The notes beneath the pieces are model-generated. The model worked only from the letters and a program-made list of their open reading frames with translations. It ran no database searches and was not told where the DNA came from. DNA of 64,000 nt, taken from positions 230,906 through 294,905 of the forward strand of contig CAUYUJ010013958.1 in the NCBI GenBank assembly GCA_963575745.1, read 5' to 3'. How positions within the stretch are numbered: position 1 is the stretch's first letter; each line of letters begins with the position of its first letter. Shown piece after piece: positions 55,640 to 64,000 of this stretch. Position numbers and translations under genes: made by a program. Source of the stretch: Prorocentrum cordatum (taxonomy: Eukaryota > Sar > Dinophyceae > Prorocentrales > Prorocentraceae).

Positions 55640-56875
55640 TGGCCATCCCTGGGGGGCTGCGTCCTGTGACACTGTCGCCACTTTTGAGGGCTGCTGGTGG
55701 GTCCTGCGGAGTGAGGCACCGCGGGGGTCTGAGCGGGACCTCGCCGTCCCCGGGGGGCTGCGATCTGCGACACTGTCGACACTTTCGAGGGCTGCTGAGG
55801 GGTCCTGCGGAGTGAGGCGCCGCAGGGATCTGAGCGGGACATCGCCGTCCCTGGGGGGCTGCGATCTGCGACATTGTCGTCACTTTCGATGGCTGCTGGT
55901 GGGTCCTGCGGAGTGAGGCACCGCGGGGATCTGAGCAGGACCTCGCCGTTCCTGGGGGGCTGCGATCTGCGACGCTGCCGCCACTTTCGAGGGCTGCTGG
56001 TGGGTTCTGCGGAGTGAGGCACCGCGGGGATCTGAGCGGGACCTGGCCGTTCCTGGGGGGCTGCGATCTGCGATACTCTCGTCACTTTCGAGGGCTGCTG
56101 GTGGGTCCTGCGGAGTGACGCACCGCGGGGATCTGAGCGGGACATCGCCGTCCCTGGGGAGCTGCGATCTGCGACATTGTCGACACTTTCGAGGGCTGCT
56201 GGTGGGTCCTGCGGAGTGAGGCACCGCGGGGATCTGAGCGAGACCTCGCCGTCCTTGGGGAGCTGCGATCTGCGACATTGTCGACACTTTCGAAGGCTGC
56301 TGGTGGGTCCTGCAGAATGAGGCACCGAGGGGATCTGAGCGGGACCTGGCCGTCCCTGGGGGGCTGCGATCTGCGACGCTGTCGCCACTTTCGAGGGCTG
56401 CTGGTGGGTCCTGCGGAGTGAGGCACCGCGGGAATCTGAGCGAGACCTCGCCGTCCCTAGGGGGGCTGCGATTTGCGACACTGTCGTCACTTTCGAGGGC
56501 TGCTGGTGGGTCCTGCAGAATGAGGCACCGCGGGGATCTGAGCGAAACCTCGCCGCCCCCGCGGGGTTGCGATCTGCGACACTGCCGCCACTTTCGAGGG
56601 TTGTTGGTGGGTCCTGCGGAGCGAGGCACCGCGGGGATCTGAGCGAGACCTCGCCGTCCTTGGGGAGCTGCGATCTGCGACATTGTCGTCACTTTCGATG
56701 GCTGCTGGTGGGTCCTGCGGAGTAAGGCACCGCGGGGATCTGAGCGAGACCTCGCCGTCCCTGGGGGGCTGCGATCTGCGACATTGTCGTCAGTTTCGAG
56801 GGCTGCTGGTGGGTCCTGCGGAGTGAGGCACCGCGGGGATCTGAGCGAGATTTCGCCGTCCCTGGGGGGGGCTCT
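55640..56875. repeat. 101-bp satellite, about twelve units
   Basis: The anchor GCTGCGATCTGCGAC (or a variant) starts at 55656, 55757, 55858, 55959, 56060, 56161, 56262, 56363, 56465, 56566, 56667 and 56768, so the period is 101 with one step of 102. Units share GAGGGCTGCTGGTGGGTCCT and CACCGCGGGGATCTGAGCG and differ by a few bases each. The minus strand stays open in all frames. Confidence 0.97.
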
Positions 56876-56886
56876 GGAGAGCTGCT

Positions 56887-57074
56887 GCGGGATACGTTAG
56901 GTGCAACGGGCGCATGGCACAGCCAATGGGGGTGATTTTTGAAACAGACCATCTGTCTGGCGATGGCGCAACGTTATATAACGTTGCGCCTACACGTATC
57001 CCGCGAGGACTCTCAAGAGTTGTCGCGGGATAAGTTGGGTGCAACGGGCGCGTGGCACAGCCAACGGGGGTGAT
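56887..57074. repeat. 50-bp direct repeats around nested inverted repeats
   Basis: GCGGGATACGTTAGGTGCAA opens copy 1 (56887-56936). Copy 2 (57025-57074) begins GCGGGATAAGTTGGGTGCAA. Both end GGGGGTGAT. Between them are a perfect 26-bp palindrome and, at 56983-57003, the reverse complement of the start of copy 1. CCCGCGAGGACTCT / AGAGTTGTCGCGGG at 57000-57029 is another near-palindrome. Confidence 0.9.
56965..56990. repeat. Perfect 26-bp palindrome with TATATA centre
   Basis: GGCGCAACGTTAT joined directly to its reverse complement ATAACGTTGCGCC, with no spacer. Confidence 0.97.
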
Positions 57075-57238
57075 ATGTTATTTCGTAGCCCTTAGACTTG
57101 GATCGGGGGCCTGCGAGCCTTCCGATTGCTTTTCGCGAAATCACATGCGTCCATGTTACGTCATCGCCCCCGTTGTCGCAAACCTGCCGTACTTACGCCC
57201 TGCATTGCGCAAGGGTTGGGTACGTCGCCAGGGTAATT

Positions 57239-57299
<61 letters not shown>

Positions 57300-57654
57300 C
57301 CCCTTCATGTCGAAGACGCCTGCGGCGAACCGCAGCCGACCCCTGCCTTCTGGGAGCGCTTGCGTGGCCAAACGTTGGGCCGAAGTCGCGCCAAGCTCCT
57401 GGACAATGTGATTCCCGAGCTGGCGTGGAAATCCTTGGAAGGAAATTTGGGGGGGAAGAATCGTTGCCATGCGCTCCCTGCCACCGTCGATGTATATATA
57501 ACCACATACGCAGACACATGCTTGGCTGGTTGCAGCTATTCGTGGTTCGGAGATGAAAAAGGCCCGCGCCCGCCCCCGCGCGCGCGCGCGTTCATACTGT
57601 ATACTTTCCTTACCCAAAGCTTAACGGGATACACGTATCCTTTTACATTCCACG
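57075..57654. repeat. Upstream region of the copia-type element with a 54-bp TC microsatellite
   Basis: The TC tract is at 57241-57294. GGGATACACGTATCC at 57627-57641 is a near-palindrome that shares ACACGTATCC with the inverted repeats at 56991-57000. A long terminal repeat might lie here, but no second copy is in the window to prove it. Confidence 0.45.
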
Positions 57655-60371
57655 ATGTCCATTGACCCGCTAGCATGGATCCCAACAATGAGGAGTACCT
57701 TACTTGACGATATTGGCCTGGTTGGGCCTAAGTTGGGTAAAGATGGGTTATCAGCCGAAAGCTCTGGGTTATGGACAGTCGACCACGTCGATAGAGATGG
57801 GGCAAGCACGAGTACCTCCGTGGACGTGGGGAAGAACACGGGAGGGGGGGCCAGCCCCAAAGATGTGGAAATGCTTACGGAACGAGTCGACCGACCGACA
57901 AAGTCGACGTCGCAACGCACCCGAGAGACGAAAGCAACAATGTTGCAGAAGATCAACTCACCTGGGAGACCAATATCACCGGCAGAGGAGGATGACAAGG
58001 CCATTGAGAAGCTGATCACGAAGAACCCCTTCGCCAATATACGAACCCCGTCTCCAGCAGGTGAGCCATCGAGATATGATGATACCCCCCTGTCAACCGT
58101 GGGCGAGAAGACACCCCTGTTCCAGACGATGACAGCGACGAAGAGGATGATTGGTATGGGGGAAAGCCCTGCCCGCGCAACCCGCTGTTGGGGGACGTTG
58201 ATCAGGCCTATGTCGCGAACTCCAGCTCATCGGACGAGGGCGACGAGACCGAGCACATCGCCGCGCCGGCGAAGGCGATGACAATATCGAGTTCGCCCGA
58301 GAAGAGTTGTGGATCGGCATCCGACCGGACCCCGGAGAAGCGGGATGCGGACTATGTCCAGAGAAAGGGTAAGTCACAAAGCCCGCGGGACAGTGTCGAA
58401 CGTCAAAAGGACCTCGCGGCCTCATCCGGGGGGGTCTGGGATAGAGATTTGTCACGGAAAACCCCCTAGGGGCGACCCGGTGGACGCGAAGCAATCTCCG
58501 TGCGAAAAGCGCCCAAAGACCGAGCCTGGCGGCTCGAGTGGTCAAGAGGATCCCGGGCCAGTCCCTGATCTGAAACCCCGTGGAAGGCAGTTATTCGAGT
58601 CACCCGGCTCGATTTCCAGGAGGTCGAGGTCGGGAAAGGGCGGCCGAAGTCGCAATTCAAGCGGGTCAATTCACGGGTCCTCCTTGTCCAGATCATCGAC
58701 GTCTCGATACTCAATTAGAGAGCCATGTGCAAATCACGGGCCGGCGTGCGAGCCAGGCCCCGAGAGTCGGCGCCCGGGCAGGACTGCCGATGATCTACCA
58801 TGTCAGAAGCCCGTGTGCCGGGGCTGTTCCGTCCAATGTGGCTTGTGCAATATTGCGTATCTTTGCCAGGAATGTCTGCCACCGAAGCAACGCACTTGCT
58901 TTGCGTAAACACCGCGAGTGGGAGCTGCAACAGGAAATGAGGCAAAAACAACTTGAGCAGGGGCGCGTTTCCGAAATGGCGGCCATGCGCACTTGATGGC
59001 AGACATGGAAGCAAGGCAGAGAGCGCAGAATGAACGGGCGGCACAGCAGGCCGAACATGAGCTTCATGCATTTCTCAGAAGGGAAAAGGAGCAGCAGGAT
59101 GTCCTCTATGAGGCTGCATGAACAGCAGACAAAGGGGCCAAGGAGCAGAGAAGGGCCGAACAGGCTGTCGCGGAAAAAGGCCCGACAAGCACTCCGCGGG
59201 GCGCAGGGCCGAGAGGCGAAGTTCGAGGAACAGGCTCGCGCCAAGCTCCGAGAGGCAACCATGGCGCAGGAACGGCCCGTTTCCGAGGCGGAACAGATCG
59301 CAGCCAAGTCAATCGCCGAGAGGCGCCGATTGGAACAGAACGCTGTCGAGGCGAAGAGGACAGCGGACATGGCCCTACAGGAAGCCCGGGCTAAACAGCG
59401 ACAGCTGGAGGACGAAGCCAGGGATGCACAGATGGGGGCAGCCAATGTGCAAGCTGAGCCCCAGCGGGTTTCTGATTCAGCCACGGCGATTCGCGCGGAG
59501 GCATGCGGAGAAGCCCAAGCGTTGATCCGAGTCAGGACAGTTCGAAGCCCTCGCAGAGCACGAGGCGGCCCTGCGAAAGGCGACAGAATTGAAATCGCTG
59601 CAACAGAATGCCCAGATAGCTGTGGCAACTTCACAGGCAGGCCACGCAAACGCGAAAGCCGAGGCAGAAGAGGCAACGCAAGCACTGCGGAGAGTTGACA
59701 TGCAAGCTCAGGCCGAAGTTGAGGAGACAAAGCAGCGCCTTCACAGAGAAGCTGTTTCGAACGTGCAGGAATGGGACGCACGCCGTGAACAATCCTACCG
59801 ACAACAGGCCATGCAGATGGTGCATGATGGGCTCCAAGATGTGACAAGCACGGTAAGGAGAGCCGTCTCCGCATCGGCGACGCGGATCCGCCCCGTCAGT
59901 GGGGCGATGTCCCAGCGGGAGGATTCACGATCCAGGCCGGCTACATCAGATGCGACCAGGTGCTGTACATGCCACGTGGCCGATGCTCCGCGCACATGCG
60001 AAAGATGCCAGAGGCAGTTTTGTGAACAACATGTTGATTGGGTCATGAGGCGGCGTGCGCAGTGCGAGTCTGATCGCATGCGTGACCATGAGACAGCGCT
60101 GAGGAGACAGCATGAAGAGGAGGAAGCCATGGTGAAGAAAAGGATGCAAGAAGAGGAAGAAGCCAAGCGGTCCAGAGACAAGCAAAGGGCCAATGAAGAG
60201 GCAGTAGTCCTTCCACGCATCCACGAGCTTGAAGAGAAAGCCGAACAGCGCGCGCTCGCGACGGAGAAAGCAGCGCAAGCGCAGGCTGAGGAGATGCGCG
60301 AAAAGGCGGAGGCAATAATAAGAGAATCAGAGATTGCCGCTGCCAAGGCCAGTGATAATGACAGCCGTTAA
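57655..60371 (+). pseudogene. N-terminal part of a Ty1/copia-type polyprotein: Ser-rich, two zinc fingers, coiled coil
   Basis: The start ATG 57655 opens MSIDPLAWIPTMRSTLLDD. The match passes through several frames: an acidic Ser-rich part (DDSDEEDDWYGG at about 58125-58160, frameshifted), then a Cys-rich finger at about 58798-58905 (CQKPVCRGCSVQCGLC, then LCQECLPPKQRTC), then a long charged helix (HREWELQQEMRQKQLEQGR, RRLEQNAVEAKRTADMALQE, and others) broken by stops. A second Cys/His finger follows at about 59960-60065 (RCCTCHVADAPRTCERC, then FCEQHVDW), resembling a B-box, and a Glu/Arg coiled coil to the stop at 60371. Position directly before Gag suggests this is the N-terminal extension of the same element. 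It could instead be a separate decayed host gene. Frame breaks near 58110, 58450, 58905, 59120 and 59570 show it is not functional as is. Confidence 0.5.
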
Positions 60372-60465
60372 AGGGAATTGGCCCCTAGCAGAATACAGGA
60401 ACAGAAGGAATAAAGGAAGAAGAAAAAAACCGAACGGACCGCCTGTCAGCACTTTCCCTGGATAG

Positions 60466-61761
60466 ACTACGCCAGCCCGGCCGAAGAAAACCACGGCCTA
60501 TGCGGGGGGCCTCGCAGGGGATGGCGATCAACCCCTACGCCAGGGCAGTGCCCACGGTGACGGAGACAGGCCGGGGAAGAAGAAGGGTGGGTCCGGTCGC
60601 GCGCCCGGGGGTGGTAACCCCGATGATGGCGGCGACGGCGATGATGACGACGAAGATGATTCCGATGATGAAGACGACTCCGAAGAGGAGGATTCCGAGG
60701 AAGGAGATTCCGACGACGAGGATGATGAATCTTCCGAGGAAGAAGATGAAGACGCAGCGAACCGTAGAGTCAGACGAGACGCCGACGCCCAGAGAGCTGG
60801 GCAAGGCGATCCGAGGGGTGGGGGACCACCGCCCTCGGGACCTCCAGGAGGAGGCGGGGGCCCAGGGCTCCCGGACTCCGGCGGTCTGGTACCTGTGGCG
60901 ACACCGTGGATTGCGGCAGATCGAGTCGACAAGATAACCCTGGACCCGCTGCCAGACGCGGGATCCTTCCGTATGTGGAAGAAATCTGTCATTCGAGCGG
61001 TGGCATCGAGCTCGCAGCAAAATCATGTGTTGGCGTCAAAGTGGATCGCCGAGGCATTCGGGCCAAAACAGGTCAAGGTAAAGGCTCTGGAAGACCCAGG
61101 GCCGTATTTCGGGAACCTGGACATACGGATAGCTGCGGACCTCATCGCGAGGATTAATAAGATTCAAAGGGACCAAAATGCTTCTCATGCCTTAAGGCAC
61201 CTTGCTAACGAGGTTGATCTGGCTGACTCTGCCCAAATGAAGGACGGGGGATTACTCGCAGGAAGGTCGATTCTTCGTATTATCCAAACCCATGTCACTA
61301 CCCGCGAAGACCATGGTCAGGCGTATACTTACGAGGACCTTATGGCCATCCAGATCAAAGGGGAAGGCAAAGAGGCGGATCTCGACCTCTACCACTTCTA
61401 CGATGAATGGATGAGGGTGATACTGGAGATGGAGAAACCCCACAAGTCCTGCAGGCCCTCCATACAGAGCCATTTCTACAAGCAGATGAAGAAGTGCCCT
61501 TGCATCACGATGACTCTTGCAATGTATGACAACAGTAACGACAAGTATGGAAAGGGCATGAGCTCGCATGAACGGCTGCTGGGGAGAATAGCAAACCAAA
61601 TGCTGAAGGACCGGGGAGAAGATAACTGGAGGATCCAAAAACAGGAGATCAACAAGCGAAGGGGTAGGACCCAGTGGCGAGAAGGCTGGTGGAGGGAGCA
61701 AGGACTCCCTTACCATGAAAGATGGGATGCCGACGTTGGCAAAAGGGGCAATGTCCCCTGA
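60466..61761 (+). pseudogene. Gag-like region of a Ty1/copia-type retrotransposon
   Basis: Open for 431 codons after a TAG at 60463. No ATG is obvious, so it was probably read through from upstream before decay. It begins Gly/Lys-rich, then an acidic run at about 60622-60760 (DDDDEDDSDDEDDSEEEDSE), a Pro/Gly hinge, then WIAADRVDKITLDPLPDAGS and FRMWKKSVIRAVAS. In dinoflagellate copia elements a comparable FxxWKxxVRxxVxxAS segment opens the Gag domain. Helical Gag-like sequence continues (IAADLIARINKIQRDQNAS, HSFYKQMKK-like, DNWRIQKQEINKRRGRTQWR) to a TGA at 61759-61761. Confidence 0.65.
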
Positions 61762-61946
61762 GCCGACAAGATTGCATGTACCTGCACCCCAAGAAGGCCG
61801 CGCCCGCATCCCAGCAGAAGAGAGGTAGGACTCAGGTGGCTACACCAGGCCCCTCCAATGGAGGTACAGCTGGGAAGAGCAGCGGGGGCAGATCAGAGTC
61901 AAGGGGCAAAGGTAAGAACGATAAGAAAGACAGGGGCAAGGGCTAA
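61722..61946 (+). pseudogene. CCCH zinc-finger segment following Gag
   Basis: In the frame next to the Gag ending, MGCRRWQKGQCPLSRQDCMY followed by LHPKK gives Cys-x7-Cys-x6-Cys-x3-His, the nucleic-acid-binding finger that replaces the CCHC knuckle in many dinoflagellate copia elements. A Lys/Gly/Ser-rich tail follows. The +1 relation to Gag could be a decay frameshift or a programmed one. Confidence 0.55.
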
Positions 61947-62149
61947 GGCGACAACAAAGGTGGCAAGCAAGACCGCTCGGAGAAACATGATGGACGCGGC
62001 AGCAGCCGCGGGAGCAGTAACGCCCCATCAAAGGGAAAGAGTCGGGTTTGCTACGCATACAGCCGAGGCCCCCAGAACTGCGATGGATCTTGCGGTAGAG
62101 AGCATCGACCGCTGACGAAACAGGAGAAGCAGGAGCGCGACGGCTGGGA

Positions 62150-62580
62150 GCAAAGCCTCCAGAAGTCTGGTAAAGGGCTGCCGTGCAGCCGCAATGCGGA
62201 ACAGACGGCCGCAGCCGAAAAGACTGCGAAGGCGTTGAAGACACAAGACACAGGCGGCCCCCGCACAGGACGGAGGGAAGACACACGGCGGAAAGTCCGG
62301 TGGTCAGAAGGGAAAGAGTAAAGCGAAATGCTGGTACCACCTGGACGGCCAGACGTGCCCCTTCGGCGACAAGTGTTGGCACAAGGCCAACACTCCCGGG
62401 CACCCGTTACCCGGGGCGGAGGCGTCTGGCGCCCCTGGCACCGACGCCGCCCACGCGGGCGCTGTCGCAGCGACGATCTGCGCGGCCTCCGCAGAACCGG
62501 TGCAACTGGCATGTCCGGCTGCGCCCTTCGCCGGGTCACGATCCCGGGCGATGAACCAAGGGCCAATGGCCAGCCCATGA
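62150..62580 (+). pseudogene. Second Cys-rich finger, degenerate
   Basis: CWYHLDGQTC then PFGDKCWHKA at about 62328-62387 gives Cys-x8-Cys-x5-Cys but lacks His at the expected place. An Ala-rich stretch follows to the stop at 62578-62580. Confidence 0.45.
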
Positions 62581-62664
62581 GATAAATGGTCAGACAGCTC
62601 CCCCTTCATTGAGACGCTGAGATGCCTGATAGCTGGCGGAATCCGATGGTACCCGAGGGGCGCG

Positions 62665-64000
62665 TTGGACCTGCTGGAGACAGGAAAGCCCGGGCGAAGT
62701 TCACTGCGTCGCGACGCAGGTGGCACCCTTAACCGGATGCCCGCTACTGCCCGGACAGATAGGAGGGAACGAATAGACCTTTCGACGCATTACCCGACGC
62801 CGTGGACCCTGAGGAAGATCAGGGAAGCCGATCCGAGGCCGAAAGCCTCGAAGCATGGGGATCCGTTTAGTTTTCCCAAGAAATGGCAAAAGTGGCGCAC
62901 GAAGACCACACGCGTGCATCAGCAGCTCGCCAACAATGACGCGAGCGACTTGGAGCATGAAGTGTGGAGGTTGTGGCGCCCGCGACTGACGACGGGCATG
63001 ATCGCGATGGCGGGGGCGGCAATGCCGATGCCGCATCGGCCAGGAAGCACAACCGCAGAATGAGGGGTAATTAGGGAGACGGTCCGCCTGGGATCGATGC
63101 GATTCATAATCGACACTGGGTGTGGATCCAACCTGATTGCTTTAGAATATGTACAGAATGCAGGCGCTATAGACATGATGAAGGAACTCCAAGTCCCTAT
63201 CGCATTGAAAACGGCCGGGGGGCTTTCCAGTGCCCTCGGAACCGTGAGAATTGCCTGCGGCCGGCTAATGAGTGGTAAGCTCGACGCGATAGTCATGCCA
63301 GAAACGCCAAACGTGATATCGGTGGGCGAACTCTGCATAGATCACGGCTACAGTTTCTACTGGAAGAGTGGGAAGGAGCCGTATCTCCTCCTACCCAATG
63401 GGATGAGGGTGGACCTGACGGTAGATGACAAAATACCGTACCTCAACACTGGAGGAGGTGAAGCTTTGGGTCTGGTAGACGAGGCAGCTCCCGCCTACCC
63501 AATCGGGTTAGCGCGGCGGGCGCGTGTGGCGGCGAACGCGACGTCTAGCTTGAACGATCCCGAGCAAGCGGGTGGTCCCCCGCTCCGGGCGGTCAGGCAC
63601 CGCACCACCGTGGACCTGCACTCGCAAGAAGTGATGGCGGAACAATCGTATGTGGACGGAGTCTCTAATGACCGTCACGAGCACCACTGCAGGGGCGAGC
63701 CCGGCGAGGCTGACCTCCGAGGCAGGGACGTCATCACGTATTTCTACTATGAGCCTCGGTTGGCAATCCGGGGGGGATGGGAAACCGGCCCAACTGGGAT
63801 AGCCAACAGAATGCCACCGCACAACACCGAGGGCGGCAATGCCGCTGGAAGTGGGAAACAAGCCGCCCCCGCACCTGCAGAAGGGGCGGCAGAAGAACAC
63901 GCAGAGGCACTCGGCGCAATCGATCTCGTCGACGACGACGGCGCCGAAGACCCAATGCAGGAATCAGTGGGTGAGCCAAGTGGGGTCGAACGACTTAAGA
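62665..64000 (+). pseudogene. Pol start: aspartic protease of the Ty1/copia-type element (runs off window)
   Basis: One frame from 62665, interrupted by a single in-frame TGA at 63061-63063, then open to the window edge. Before the stop: a basic Trp-rich segment (PFSFPKKWQKWRTKTTRVHQ, LEHEVWRLWRPRLTTGM). After it: MRFIIDTGCGSNLIALEYV with the catalytic DTG at about 63112-63120, followed by SSALGTVRIACGRL, then TPNVISVGELCIDHGYSFYW, LLLPNGMRVDLTV and KIPYL. That is the order seen in retropepsins of dinoflagellate copia elements (IDTGCG, LSVGxxC, GYSFxW, IPYL). An acidic, Ala-rich linker (63880-64000) follows. Integrase and RT are expected to the right of the window. Confidence 0.75.

Noticed and set aside
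55372-56490. 372-codon minus-strand frame with an apparent 34-residue repeat (TPR/PPR-like length)
   Set aside because: The underlying DNA period is 101, not 102, so the peptide repeat cycles through three unrelated phases; no TPR or PPR consensus residues are present.

Overview
The window looks like nuclear DNA of a dinoflagellate with a large, GC-rich, repeat-laden genome. Four things point there. There is one intact calcium-dependent protein kinase (CDPK) type gene with myristoylation and palmitoylation residues and four EF-hands. There are several families of decayed non-LTR retrotransposons and one Ty1/copia-type element, of kinds typical of dinoflagellates. Two sequences closely match the 22-nt dinoflagellate spliced leader (SL). 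Tri-nucleotide microsatellites and minisatellites are very abundant. The genus cannot be fixed from sequence alone; high GC and an intron made of inverted repeats would fit Prorocentrum-like or related lineages (inference).

Layout. 1-4823: decayed non-LTR element on the + strand (reverse transcriptase, then RNase H tail and Cys-rich end), followed by a 230-bp duplication with a 33-bp palindrome between the copies. 6858-10716: a 1231-codon minus-strand frame with an endonuclease/exonuclease/phosphatase (EEP) domain and four in-register ~190-bp repeats, bounded by two different MITE-like inverted-repeat elements. 10985-11345: possible PP2C phosphatase remnant. 14545-20217: second non-LTR element on the + strand (ORF1, EEP, RT, RNase H), with an SL relic just upstream of ORF1. 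20317-23640: huge GTG/CCG-rich low-complexity tracts, a 41-bp repeat array and a second SL relic. 24999-29454: a ~357-bp tandem array that runs into a 951-codon frame of unknown function. 29455-40760: repeat-dominated DNA with no recognisable gene.

41481-43258 is the only well-supported host gene: a CDPK-like protein of 523 residues whose catalytic loop has lost the key Asp, Lys and Asn, so it is probably a calcium-binding pseudokinase. Its single intron (about 42033-42238) is almost entirely one long inverted repeat flanked by a 5-bp direct repeat, with no GT-AG ends. This matches the introner elements described in dinoflagellates. Related sequences lie at 40768-40925 and 6391-6490.

43259-57650 holds more decayed retroelement ends (46129-46540 plus; 48284-49570 minus), a 100-base assembly gap inside an ATG microsatellite, further copies of a MITE family and of a TCTTGG-rich array family, a 101-bp satellite, and a nested palindrome. 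57655-64000 is a frame-broken Ty1/copia-type gag-pol start: Ser-rich and zinc-finger N-terminus, coiled coil, acidic tract, Gag, CCCH finger, aspartic protease. It runs off the right edge; integrase and RT would lie beyond.
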